Source: an uncultured Collinsella sp. (GTDB taxonomy: Bacteria > Actinomycetota > Coriobacteriia > Coriobacteriales > Coriobacteriaceae). From it: DNA of 64,000 nucleotides. The notes under the pieces were generated by a model. That model did no database searches. It worked only from the letters and a program-made list of their open reading frames with translations, and was not told where the DNA came from. The translations under genes were made by a program, and so were the position numbers. The stretch spans positions 62,001 through 126,000 of the forward strand of contig UQKL01000003.1 in NCBI GenBank assembly GCA_900541695.1, read 5' to 3'. Of this stretch, positions 17,081 to 26,122 are shown in pieces (the first letter of the stretch is position 1; the number at the start of each line of letters is the position of its first letter).

Positions 17081-17106
17081 ACCGTCCCTTCGGGGGCGGT
17101 TTTTTG
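17081..17106 (+). terminator. Terminator of the yerC-like gene
   Basis: ACCGTCCC, TTCG tetraloop, GGGGCGGT and a run of T. Confidence 0.93.
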
Positions 17107-17209
17107 ATCCCTTGGGGACGGAGGAAATCTGTTGGCGTGGGGCAAATCTGTCCGCGTGGGCGGGTAGGATGGAAGTATTGATTATTGCGAACGGTTTGAG
17201 TGGAGGACC

Positions 17210-20200
17210 ATGCCTGTTCGAATCTATACCACCAACGCCGGCGCGGATTTGAGCGATGCCGAGGCGGCGCTGCTCGCAGACCTGGTTGCCCGCCACGGGC
17301 GTGCCGTTTTGCTGGTGCCTACGTTTGCCGAGCTCGATCTGTGCCGTCATGATGCGGCGGAAGCTGGGATTTCACTGGGTATCGATTACAAGACCCCTTC
17401 GTCGTGGCTCCGTTCGCTGTGGGAGCTTATGGGCGATGGCCGCAGCTTTGTGGATAACCTTCAGCGCCAGATGCTGTTCTCGGACATGATCGACCGCCGC
17501 GACGACGCCGCTCTGCAGCCGCTCTCGCGCAGCCAGGGCACGGTGCGCATGCTTGCGCGTATGGCCCGCGATGTGTTGCCGGGCGTGGCGGGGGCGGGCG
17601 ACGAACGCTGCCGCGGCGACGTTTGCCAGCCAAAGCCCAAAAGCGACGCCGAGGCCCGTGTGTTCGAGCTTCTGTGCGCCTATGCGAGCGGTTTGGACCG
17701 CCGAGGCATGGTCGAGCCTTGCGAGGCGGCTGACATGATGGCCGGTGCCCTGGCCGATAACCTGCCGGGGTGCACCCGTGCCGTTTGCGTGCGCGGCGTC
17801 ACGTCATTTACGTATAGCCTGCTCGAGCTGCTGTCCGCCGTGGCAAACAACGGGGGAGAGGTTGTCGTGCTGCTCGCCCGCGAGCAAGCGGCGATGCGTG
17901 AGGAGCTGGCCACGGCCCTTGATGCCTGCGGCGTGCTGTTTGAGGTTGCACCGCTGGATGAGGATGCCGGCGCTCCCGCGACTGCTCCAAAGTCCGTCGC
18001 ACGTCCTGCCTTTGTGGAAGTCGCCGGGCCCCATGCCCGTGCCCGTGTCTATGCGGACGTCATCGATAAGATGGTGAAAGCGCACGAGGAGTCCAAGGTC
18101 AACGATGCCGCCTCCGCACCCGCCGATCCCGTGCGCGTGCTCGTGGTGTCCGCCCGGGCGCCCCAGCTGTTCGGCGAACTCGCTGCCCGTTTGGCGGCGC
18201 GTCACATTGCGGCCGAGACGACTGAGTTCACGGCGTTTTCCCAGTCCATCGCAGGCAGGCAGTTTACGGCGCTCGCCAACCTGATCGAGCGTATGAAAGC
18301 CGCCGATGAGGGCATGGCGTCAAAGACCGAGTGGTGGCCCGCGCCGGAGCTTACCGACTGGATCTACAGTCCGCTTTCGGGCGCTGATGCCGTCAATGCC
18401 CGTACCTTCGATAAGAATATGCGTCTCTCGCGCAGCAAGACTACCGCGGGCGTTAAGAGCCTGCTGCAGAGCGTTCAGGGCCAGGTGAGGGGCGCGCGCA
18501 AGGCGGCGAGCGACGAAAACTGGTTTAAGAATGTGCCGTGTGTGGTCTCGGACGTGTTCCAGGCGCTGTGGCGTGACAAGCCCGTGACGGCGCTCAAGGC
18601 CATGCTTGCCGTTGCCGAGGCGTTGCCCGATCGCTCGCTGGGCAGCTTGGATGGCCAAGCCCGTCGCCAGGCGGAGGTGGCCCTGCTGCGCCATGTCATC
18701 GATATCCTTATGAACGATGCTCGCGCGCTCGACGTGTCGCAGGCCGCGACCGTGCCCGTGCTCGATGGCGTTCGCACCAAGGTGGACAAGCGTAGCACCG
18801 CCTACGATTACGAGACCTACGAGGTTGACCGTGCGCCACGTGCTCAGGTTCGTTTTGCTTCGCTTGCCGATGCGTCGGTTCTGCGTCCTGGCTGCTACGA
18901 TGCCGTGCTGTTTGCCGATGTCGATCTGGACAGCTATCCGCTCTCACACGAGGAGGGACCGCTGGCCACGCTGACGGCGAGCCTTGGTCGCGAGGGCGTG
19001 ACGCTTGAGCCCGCGGCCTTGCTGCGCGTGCGCTTTGGCCACGCGATGCAGGCGGCACGCGGCCCGGTTGCGCTTGCGCGCGTGACGCACGATCGCCAGG
19101 CGCGCGAGTGCTATCCGGCTGCCGTGTGGACCGAGTTGCGGGCGCATGCCGAGGCCGCTGGCGCCGCCAAGGTTGCGTGCGTGGGCGAGGGCGGTATCGT
19201 CGCCGATTTTGATCCAGCGGCCGGCGAGGGCATCGAGTGCAAGCGCGTCGCGTGCGAGGCCCCTCAGCATTTGAGTGAAGCGGCTGTGCCGTATCTGGTC
19301 CTGCGCCGTCGCGATGGCGAGGGCGAGGATGCGCCGCTGGTGCCGCGCCTGACGTCTGCCTCGCAGATCGAGGCCTATTCGACCTGCCCGCTATGCTGGT
19401 TCGTGTCGTATCGCGTGAAGCCCCAGTCCATTGATGCGGGCTTTGGAAACATGGAGAAGGGCAACTTTGTCCACGATGTGCTGGAGCACCTCCATGCCCG
19501 CCTGCCCCAGGAGGGCATGGAGCGCGTGACACCCATGAATCTGCCGCGCGCGAAGGAGCTGCTGCACGAGGTCTTTGCCGAGACCCTGGCCGAGCACGCC
19601 GGCAAGCGCGGTACCGAGGGCCCGCTGGTGCCGCTCTCCCCGGTGGAGGAGCGCCAGGTGGCCGAGATTTTGCCGCAGCTGGAGGGCGTGCTTGCCTACG
19701 AGTCCGAGGCGCTCGCGCCCTTCGCGCCGCGCTACCTGGAGTTTGCGTTCAACGAGCTCCGGGTCGAGTATGCCGGTTGGCCACTCGGTGGGCGCATCGA
19801 CCGCGTTGACGTGGATGCCGAGAATCGCGCCGTGGTAATCGACTACAAGCATCGTTCGGGTGTCGAGGAGTTTAAACTCGCCGACCCCACGGTGCGCGAC
19901 GAGGAGTCGGGCGAGGCCCCCATCGACGACCCGCGCTGGCTGCCGCCCCATACCCAGACACTCATCTACGCGCAGGCCATGCGTCGGGCGCTGGATCTGG
20001 ATACCCGCGCCGCGCTCTATTTTTCGACCAAGGGCGGCAAGCCCGCGCTGCGCGGTGCGGCGAGCGCCGAGTTGCTTGAGGAAGAGCGCGGCGACGGCCG
20101 CATCCCAGGCCTTAAGAAGGGCTTTCCCGGCGAGGGCGGCAACATGGACTTCGATGCGCTGCTCGATCGCGTGGAGACCGGTATCGCCGAGCGCCTGCGC

Positions 20201-20308
20201 GAACTCGAGGCGGGCAACGTGGCTGCTGTCGACCCGGCGTCGACGCAGGCCGCGCATGCGCGCTGCTCGTATAACCATGAAGGAACGTTTGTAAGGAGGG
20301 ACGTGTAG
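17210..20308 (+). CDS. AddB-like subunit of a helicase-nuclease (PD-(D/E)XK nuclease)
   Basis: This 1032-residue protein pairs with the next gene. The C-terminal third has a RecB-type nuclease: TSASQIEAYSTCPLCWF near residue 722, then GGRIDRVD and AVVIDYKHRSG near 862-884, with the Asp and DYK catalytic residues. The N-terminal two thirds resemble a degenerate superfamily 1 helicase; I see no Walker A P-loop. AddB normally has four Fe-S cysteines. Here I see CPLC near 731 and one late Cys (ARCSYNHEG), so the cluster seems incomplete. The next gene starts 3 bp downstream with its own AAGGAGG. Role: end-resection for recombination repair, with AddA. Confidence 0.85.
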   Translation: MPVRIYTTNAGADLSDAEAALLADLVARHGRAVLLVPTFAELDLCRHDAAEAGISLGIDYKTPSSWLRSLWELMGDGRSFVDNLQRQMLFSDMIDRRDDAALQPLSRSQGTVRMLARMARDVLPGVAGAGDERCRGDVCQPKPKSDAEARVFELLCAYASGLDRRGMVEPCEAADMMAGALADNLPGCTRAVCVRGVTSFTYSLLELLSAVANNGGEVVVLLAREQAAMREELATALDACGVLFEVAPLDEDAGAPATAPKSVARPAFVEVAGPHARARVYADVIDKMVKAHEESKVNDAASAPADPVRVLVVSARAPQLFGELAARLAARHIAAETTEFTAFSQSIAGRQFTALANLIERMKAADEGMASKTEWWPAPELTDWIYSPLSGADAVNARTFDKNMRLSRSKTTAGVKSLLQSVQGQVRGARKAASDENWFKNVPCVVSDVFQALWRDKPVTALKAMLAVAEALPDRSLGSLDGQARRQAEVALLRHVIDILMNDARALDVSQAATVPVLDGVRTKVDKRSTAYDYETYEVDRAPRAQVRFASLADASVLRPGCYDAVLFADVDLDSYPLSHEEGPLATLTASLGREGVTLEPAALLRVRFGHAMQAARGPVALARVTHDRQARECYPAAVWTELRAHAEAAGAAKVACVGEGGIVADFDPAAGEGIECKRVACEAPQHLSEAAVPYLVLRRRDGEGEDAPLVPRLTSASQIEAYSTCPLCWFVSYRVKPQSIDAGFGNMEKGNFVHDVLEHLHARLPQEGMERVTPMNLPRAKELLHEVFAETLAEHAGKRGTEGPLVPLSPVEERQVAEILPQLEGVLAYESEALAPFAPRYLEFAFNELRVEYAGWPLGGRIDRVDVDAENRAVVIDYKHRSGVEEFKLADPTVRDEESGEAPIDDPRWLPPHTQTLIYAQAMRRALDLDTRAALYFSTKGGKPALRGAASAELLEEERGDGRIPGLKKGFPGEGGNMDFDALLDRVETGIAERLRELEAGNVAAVDPASTQAAHARCSYNHEGTFVRRDV

Positions 20309-20311
20309 ACC

Positions 20312-23300
20312 ATGGATCTTTCGACCTTGATGCCGCAACAGCTGCAGATCGTCAAGACGCTCGACCGTCCGCTGTTTGTCTCGGCGGGCGCCGGCTCGGG
20401 CAAGACCTTTACCCTCACGCGCCGCATCGTCTACGCGCTCTCGCCCGAATCCGGTCCGTTCGTTGAGCATTTGGACCAGGTGCTCGCCATTACCTTTACC
20501 AAAGATGCCGCGGCCGAGATCCGTGACCGCGTGCGCCGCGCGCTCATCGACGAGGGCATGGACGAGGAGGCCCTGACCGTCGACGACGCATGGATCTCGA
20601 CCATTCACGGCATGTGCTCGCGTATCCTGCGCGCGCACGCGTTGGAGCTGGGCATCGATCCCGAGTTCACGGTGCTCATCGATACCGACGAGCTTATGGA
20701 CCAGGCTGTTGAGCATGTGCTGGGTCGCGCGACGGCACCCGATGCCGCCCCCGAGCTCGCGGCATCGCTCAAGGCCCTCTACGCCTGGTATCCCATGGCG
20801 GGCGAGGGCGGCCCCTTTGGCGCCGGCACGACCATCAAGGGTCTGGTACGCGACCTGCTGGAGCTCTCGAGCCAGTTGCCGGGCGGCATGGACGATGTGT
20901 GCGTGGCGCGCGGCCAAGCTGACACTTCGGCGCTTGCCGACGCCTATCGCGCGGCGTTGGGTGCGAGCAAGGCCGCGACCGAGAAGGCACAAGTGGCACT
21001 CGACGCCATCGACGCGTTTGAGGCGAGCGGTAAAACCATGGAGGATGCGGCGCGGCTCATGATGTCGTGCACCATGCCGCGGGCGAGCAAGGCGTTCCCC
21101 AAGGAGCAGGTCGAGCTGCTCAAGGCCGAGGCCGCCGATGCATTTATCAATATCGTGCTTGCCTGCGGTGGCCCGGCGCTCGATGCACTGGTGGACTTGG
21201 CCCGCTCTGTAGAGGCTGAGTACCGCGCACTGAAGGCCGGCCAGTCTGCCCTCGACAACAACGACCTGCTGCGCATGGCCTACGAGGCGCTGCGCGACTA
21301 CCCGGCCATTCGAGCGGCATATGAGGGCCGCTTTAAGATGGTCATGATCGACGAGTTCCAGGATACCGACCAGATGCAGGTCGATTTGATTCGCTATCTG
21401 ACGGGTGCGGGGGAGCGTGCGCTGTGTACCGTGGGCGATGCGCAGCAGTCGATCTATCGCTTCCGCGGCGCCGAGGTCGAGGTGTTCCGTCGCCAGGAGC
21501 GCAAGGTGGGCTCGTCTGCTGCGCCCGAGGCGACTGCCGTCGCCGACGCCCCTGCTGGCGAGCTCGTTAAGCTCGTGCGCAACTTCCGCAGCCACGACGA
21601 GGTGCTGCGCTATGTGGCACGCGTCTTCGACGGCGATGACGGCGGCCTGATGCAGGGCTTTTTGGATCTTGAGGCGAGCGACGGCCGCAAGGACACGCTG
21701 GTGGCAGACGCCTCGCGTCGCCAGGCCCTCTTTGTTGCCGGCGGCAGTACGCAGGAACGTACACAGGCCAAGGCCCGTGCGATCGCCGAGCGATTCCGCG
21801 CGCTTGCCGATGCCGGCCAGCCCCAGGGCGGCATGGTGCTGCTACTGGGCCGCATGACCAACGCAGACGTCTACGCACAGGCTTTCCGCGATCAGGGGCT
21901 CGACTGCGTGATCGCGGGTGGCTCTGTCTTTGCCCAGGCAGCCGAGGTGCAGACGGTGCGTGCTCTGGTGTGCGCGCTTGCCAATCCGGCCGATACGGCG
22001 CAGGGCCTCATGCCGCTGCTGGCATCGCCGATGTTTGCGCTGGGCGCCCAGGAGTTTTTGGCGCTGGCGACCAAGCTGGACGACCAGACGGGGGAGACCT
22101 CGCGCCGCAACATCGACGCGGGCATCATGAGCGATTGTGACGTGCCGGGGCTGCGGGACCTGCCGCTGCTGACGCGCGCCCGCGAGGTGTTGCGCCATGC
22201 GCTTCGTCGGGTGGGGCGCGATTCGTTCGCCGTCATCGCGCGCGATGCCGTCAATGCCTCGGGCTGGTTTGTACGCCTGACAAAGCGCGGCCCCGAGGGC
22301 AAGGCGATTGCCGCCAACGTGCTCAAGGCGCTCGATGCCGTTGCCGAGGCGGAGGCCGAGCTCGGCAACTCGCCGCGCTCCATTGCGCTCGCTTTCGACC
22401 GCTTCTTGGCGGGCAAGGAGGCGCCGGGCGCGCTTAACGAGGAAGGCGGCGGCGCGGTGCGCATCATGACGGTGCATGCGTCCAAGGGTCTGGAGTATCC
22501 GGTCGTAGCGGTTGCCGAGTGTTTTGGCGTTCGTAAGTCCTCGGGTGCGGCACAGATGGGTCGCGTCGAGGGCGGAGCGCAGATCGTGGCGCTGCCGGCA
22601 CGCTTCGACGGCGTTAAGCTCGCCGACGGAACCTTTGTGAAGGGCGACGACGTCAAAAAGCAGTTTGAGCATGCGTTTAAGGGCAAGGGCACGTCGTTGT
22701 GGCTGCCGCCAGAGCTCATGGAGGACGTCTGTGCGACGGGCTCTCCCGCCGAGGCATTTGCCCGCCTGCGCGACGACGACCTGCAGCTTTCGCTCGAGGA
22801 GCGGGCCCGCTTGCTCTATGTTGCCATGACGCGTGCGCGAGAGCTGGTGATCTTGGCGATGGATGCCGGCGTGAGCCGTGGCAAGGTGTGTGCGCCGACC
22901 TTCGACGTTGAGACCGATCTGACCTACGACGTTCTGCGCCGTATTTTGCCGACCGACGCTCTGGACATGCCGCAGCTCGATGCCGACCGCCTGGTGTTCG
23001 ACAACTCCCGGCCGGGCGACTACGAGCTTATCTCGCTCGCGAACTTTACCTTTGGCGAGCAGGCGTTTGAGGCCAACGCTTCACTGGATGCCGAGGGCAG
23101 GCTTGTCCGCGGCGATGCGGAGCCGGAGAGTGCCGATGCAGATGCCCGCGCCGCCGTTCCCGGTCCTGCCGACCCCGAGCCCGATGCGTTTGAGCTCGTG
23201 TATCCCCAGGCGGTGGGCGTGCGCATGGGCACCTGCCCGTATCCGGAGCGCGATTCGTACAGCTACTCGTCAATTGCCGCGGCGCTTCATGCCGAGTCCG

Positions 23301-23935
23301 AGGACCGTGCCGCCGAGGCACACGTGCCCATGGACGAGGCCGGCGATGATGCGGAGTCGGATGGTTCCGAGATGACGGATGCAGACGTGGCCGCCGTCGA
23401 GCCTGCCGGCAACCCCATGGCGCTGGGCTCGGCGTTCCATGCCGCCTGCCAGTGGCTGATCGAGATGGGTGCCGATGCGCTGCCCGCCGAGCGTGCCGAC
23501 GCCCTGGCTCGCCTGTGGCGCCTGACGCTGGAACAGCGCGAACGCTTCGACGTTGCCCTGGATCGCTGGCTCAAGTCGGCGGTCCGTGCCGAGCTGCTTG
23601 CCTGGCCGTGCGTTCGCGCCGAGGTGCCGTTCTTTTCGCTGGGCTGCGAGGATGAGGACATCGCTCGCTACGGTGCCTATGCCGAGGGCGCCATCGATGC
23701 ACTGGCCACCGACCCGGCCGATCCGTCACGCGCACTGGTCATCGATTACAAGACAGGCGGCACACCGGACGAGACGTCGGAACAGCTGCAGGAGAAGCAC
23801 GCCCTGCAGGCGCGTGTCTACGCCGATGTTCTGCACAAGACGGGCTTTGAGGCCGTGACCGTCAAGTTCGTCCGCGTGGAGCAAGTCGACCTCGCCAACC
23901 CGTGCGAGCCTCAGGTGGTCACCTACAGCCTCTAG
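20312..23935 (+). CDS. addA: AddA-like UvrD-family helicase with RecB nuclease domain
   Basis: This 1207-residue superfamily 1A helicase shows Walker A SAGAGSGKTFTLT near residue 27, motif II MIDEFQDTDQMQ near 347, motif III GDAQQSIYRFRGAE near 372, motif V MTVHASKGLEYPVV near 720, motif VI LLYVAMTRARELV near 834 and a C-terminal nuclease domain (ALVIDYKTGG near 1143, then EKHALQARVYA). It is the motor/nuclease partner of the preceding AddB-like protein; together they degrade double-strand ends and load RecA. AAGGAGGG precedes ATG 20312. Both subunits carry nuclease domains, as in AddAB and AdnAB but not RecBCD. Confidence 0.92.
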   Translation: MDLSTLMPQQLQIVKTLDRPLFVSAGAGSGKTFTLTRRIVYALSPESGPFVEHLDQVLAITFTKDAAAEIRDRVRRALIDEGMDEEALTVDDAWISTIHGMCSRILRAHALELGIDPEFTVLIDTDELMDQAVEHVLGRATAPDAAPELAASLKALYAWYPMAGEGGPFGAGTTIKGLVRDLLELSSQLPGGMDDVCVARGQADTSALADAYRAALGASKAATEKAQVALDAIDAFEASGKTMEDAARLMMSCTMPRASKAFPKEQVELLKAEAADAFINIVLACGGPALDALVDLARSVEAEYRALKAGQSALDNNDLLRMAYEALRDYPAIRAAYEGRFKMVMIDEFQDTDQMQVDLIRYLTGAGERALCTVGDAQQSIYRFRGAEVEVFRRQERKVGSSAAPEATAVADAPAGELVKLVRNFRSHDEVLRYVARVFDGDDGGLMQGFLDLEASDGRKDTLVADASRRQALFVAGGSTQERTQAKARAIAERFRALADAGQPQGGMVLLLGRMTNADVYAQAFRDQGLDCVIAGGSVFAQAAEVQTVRALVCALANPADTAQGLMPLLASPMFALGAQEFLALATKLDDQTGETSRRNIDAGIMSDCDVPGLRDLPLLTRAREVLRHALRRVGRDSFAVIARDAVNASGWFVRLTKRGPEGKAIAANVLKALDAVAEAEAELGNSPRSIALAFDRFLAGKEAPGALNEEGGGAVRIMTVHASKGLEYPVVAVAECFGVRKSSGAAQMGRVEGGAQIVALPARFDGVKLADGTFVKGDDVKKQFEHAFKGKGTSLWLPPELMEDVCATGSPAEAFARLRDDDLQLSLEERARLLYVAMTRARELVILAMDAGVSRGKVCAPTFDVETDLTYDVLRRILPTDALDMPQLDADRLVFDNSRPGDYELISLANFTFGEQAFEANASLDAEGRLVRGDAEPESADADARAAVPGPADPEPDAFELVYPQAVGVRMGTCPYPERDSYSYSSIAAALHAESEDRAAEAHVPMDEAGDDAESDGSEMTDADVAAVEPAGNPMALGSAFHAACQWLIEMGADALPAERADALARLWRLTLEQRERFDVALDRWLKSAVRAELLAWPCVRAEVPFFSLGCEDEDIARYGAYAEGAIDALATDPADPSRALVIDYKTGGTPDETSEQLQEKHALQARVYADVLHKTGFEAVTVKFVRVEQVDLANPCEPQVVTYSL

Positions 23936-23946
23936 CCCTCAATAAC

Positions 23947-24009
23947 TTGCGGTGGAATACGGACTGTTTTGGCCAAAAAAGCCGCCAAACAGTCCGCATT
24001 TCACCGCAA
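23947..24009. repeat. 23-bp near-perfect inverted repeat after addA
   Basis: Arms 23947-23969 and 23987-24009 match at 21 of 23 positions, plus one G-U pair. The interior has GGCC, an A run and GCC. There is no T run after the stem on the plus strand, so simple termination is not obvious. It occupies most of the space between addA and the DUF3284 gene. Confidence 0.8.
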
Positions 24010-24070
24010 CGCATGGGAGAGCCTGGGGCGGTACAATGGCTCGAACGGTTCAAACGAATAAGGAGCCATC

Positions 24071-24580
24071 ATGCAGCTCGCCAAAACGCTTAAGGTGACG
24101 CCGGAGGAGCTTTTTGACGCTCTGGCGGGGTCCATCATGCAGGATATCGAGAACGCCACGGGCAAGCGTCCCAGCCGCAACAAGCTCAACGGCTATAAGT
24201 ACGAGAAGCGCGCCCAGTCCGCAAAAGGCAAGGCCAAGGGCATGGCGATCAAGGTTAAAATCAAGCACTTTGACTACCCGTGTCTCTATGAGGTCCGTTT
24301 TCAGTATGCGGCGGGCATCAATACTATGCGCTATGAGGTTGCACCTGCTGGCGATGGTGCCTGCGAGCTCACCTATACCGAGGATTTTCAGGGTGTGGGT
24401 GGCAACACGTCTGGCACGCGCGGCAAGCTCGGCCTCTTCTTCTATGAGCGCAAGCTCAAGAGCCACGCCAACCAGACGATTGATCAAATCGTCAAATACA
24501 TCGAGGGTGAGCGCCGCGTAAAGGCTAATCCCGCCTTCGCCGATGATGCTGCCGAAAACGCTTCGGATGTATTCCATTGA
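24071..24580 (+). CDS. DUF3284 domain protein
   Basis: This 169-residue soluble protein matches DUF3284: a START-like beginning (AKTLKVTPEELFDAL...IMQDI), GYKYEKRA, a central strand region (NTMRYEVAP, ELTYTEDF) and a C-terminal helix with FFYERKLKSHANQ. No function is known; the family often occurs near sugar uptake genes, which is not the case here. ATG 24071 follows AAGGAGC. Confidence 0.8.
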   Translation: MQLAKTLKVTPEELFDALAGSIMQDIENATGKRPSRNKLNGYKYEKRAQSAKGKAKGMAIKVKIKHFDYPCLYEVRFQYAAGINTMRYEVAPAGDGACELTYTEDFQGVGGNTSGTRGKLGLFFYERKLKSHANQTIDQIVKYIEGERRVKANPAFADDAAENASDVFH

Positions 24581-24683
24581 TACCCTGTGCAAAAGCTTTA
24601 CCGCTCTTCACATCAACTGTGAACACTTCAGGCTTCGAGTCAGTAGCGAGCGGCCCGACAAAAGTAGTTGATGGAAGTGCCAA

Positions 24684-25883
24684 ATGAATAAGAATGCCGC
24701 TACGCAACTGCACATCTATTCCGCCTTTTTCGTTCTCGCGGGATTTGTTTTAAATCGGGGAGTGTTTCTACTTTTCCTTGCGGAGAAAGGAATGTCTGTC
24801 ACGGAAATCGCGCTTTATCAAGCCCTGTTTAACATTACAACGGTCGTCCTCGAGCTGCCAACAGGGCTGATAGGCGATTTCTTTGGAAAGAAGTTTTCGA
24901 TTCAAGTGGGCGTGCTGCTGCTTTTCTTCCATACGGCTGGCATGCTGTTGCTCTCAGGTCCCTTTCTTGTCGTGCTTTCCCTTGTTGAGGCACTCGCCTA
25001 CTCCCTTCAATCGGGATCCGAACAAGCACTTTTATATGAAATTGCCCGGAATGCCGGTCAAGGAGAGCGCTTCCTCACTATCAATGCTCGGCTGCTTGCC
25101 GCACAATCAATCGCTACGGGAATGGCAATTGTGCTCGGATCTTTCATTGCCCAAGTATCTTGGAGCGCCCTCTACGTATGTGTCTCCGTTTTCTATCTCC
25201 TGCAGCTTTTCCTTCTGTATCCCATTGAGAGGACGGAAGCGACCCGTTCTGAAAGCTCTGAAAAGGGAAGGTTTGACGTAGCCAAGATCTTCAGACGCGA
25301 AACCTGGTGCATTGGAGAATCCGCTTTTGCGGTGTTGCTTCTTCTAATCGGCACAAGCATGCTCGATGGATTCTATGGGAGTTATTACAACTTGAATCAG
25401 TTGGTATTCGACGCATTTGATGCTCCCGTCTCCATAATAGGAATCTTTTTCGGTGCATCCTATGCAGTAAATGCGACGGCCTACATTGCAGCAGATTTCT
25501 TCTCATTGCGTTTCGGGAAAAGAAATACCATGCTCGGCTCGATGCTAATCGAGGCTGGCCTTTTCATGATTCTTCCGTGGTTCGCTTCAAATCCGCTGTG
25601 TTTGTTTGGCCTTAGCATGGTGCTTTGTTTTCTCCCAGAAGTGGTGTACATCACTTCGGAAAACTTAATCCAAGACGCGATAGCGGACGATCTCCGCGCG
25701 ACGATCCTTTCCGTCGCGTCTCTGGTAAGGGCTCTCTTTTCTGCAGTGTTTTTCTCCATATTTGGACATGTGTTGGGGTTATATCCCATTCAGATAGCGC
25801 TCGGTATTATTGGTGCAATCGCGATAGCAATTACCGCCGTTGTTTCATTAAAAATGGTTGGAATACAGGTCTCCAAGAATTGA
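24684..25883 (+). CDS. MFS transporter in a low-GC segment
   Basis: This 399-residue protein has about twelve transmembrane segments and an MFS loop pattern (LPTGLIGDFFGKK near residue 61, followed by VQVGVL). It most resembles multidrug-efflux type MFS members by eye; the substrate is unknown. GC and codon use are clearly lower than in flanking genes and the first intergenic bases are also atypical, so recent transfer is likely. The 24581-24683 gap shows only a GGAAG site before ATG 24684. Confidence 0.8.
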   Translation: MNKNAATQLHIYSAFFVLAGFVLNRGVFLLFLAEKGMSVTEIALYQALFNITTVVLELPTGLIGDFFGKKFSIQVGVLLLFFHTAGMLLLSGPFLVVLSLVEALAYSLQSGSEQALLYEIARNAGQGERFLTINARLLAAQSIATGMAIVLGSFIAQVSWSALYVCVSVFYLLQLFLLYPIERTEATRSESSEKGRFDVAKIFRRETWCIGESAFAVLLLLIGTSMLDGFYGSYYNLNQLVFDAFDAPVSIIGIFFGASYAVNATAYIAADFFSLRFGKRNTMLGSMLIEAGLFMILPWFASNPLCLFGLSMVLCFLPEVVYITSENLIQDAIADDLRATILSVASLVRALFSAVFFSIFGHVLGLYPIQIALGIIGAIAIAITAVVSLKMVGIQVSKN

Positions 25884-26122
25884 TATATCGATTGACGAGC
25901 TATCCGAAGCGTCGAGCCTTCTTGATGGACATGACTATTCGTCACAAATCATTCCGCGCATCGCCGGGGTTCCAGTAATACTCGATGCATCGGGATGCCC
26001 TCATTCCCTTTTTGAAGGTCCCAAATTGACTACCCGTGTGGGTTTGGCTAGGTTCGGGTGCCGTCCGCGCCGTGCGGTAAAATCGTTCAGTCAGAACACG
26101 AACCCGCATCGGAGCTCATCAC

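Noticed and set aside
17126..17164. AAATCTG direct repeat before the addB-like gene
   Set aside because: Two imperfect 19-bp copies only; no symmetry and no clear link to a regulator.
19391..21595. Long minus-strand frame opposite the addB/addA junction
   Set aside because: Composition typical of an antisense shadow, crossing two well-supported genes with recognised motifs.
26040..26122. LexA box upstream of dnaE
   Set aside because: GTTCAGTCAGAAC has the half-sites in the wrong order and spacing for GAAC-N4-GTTC.
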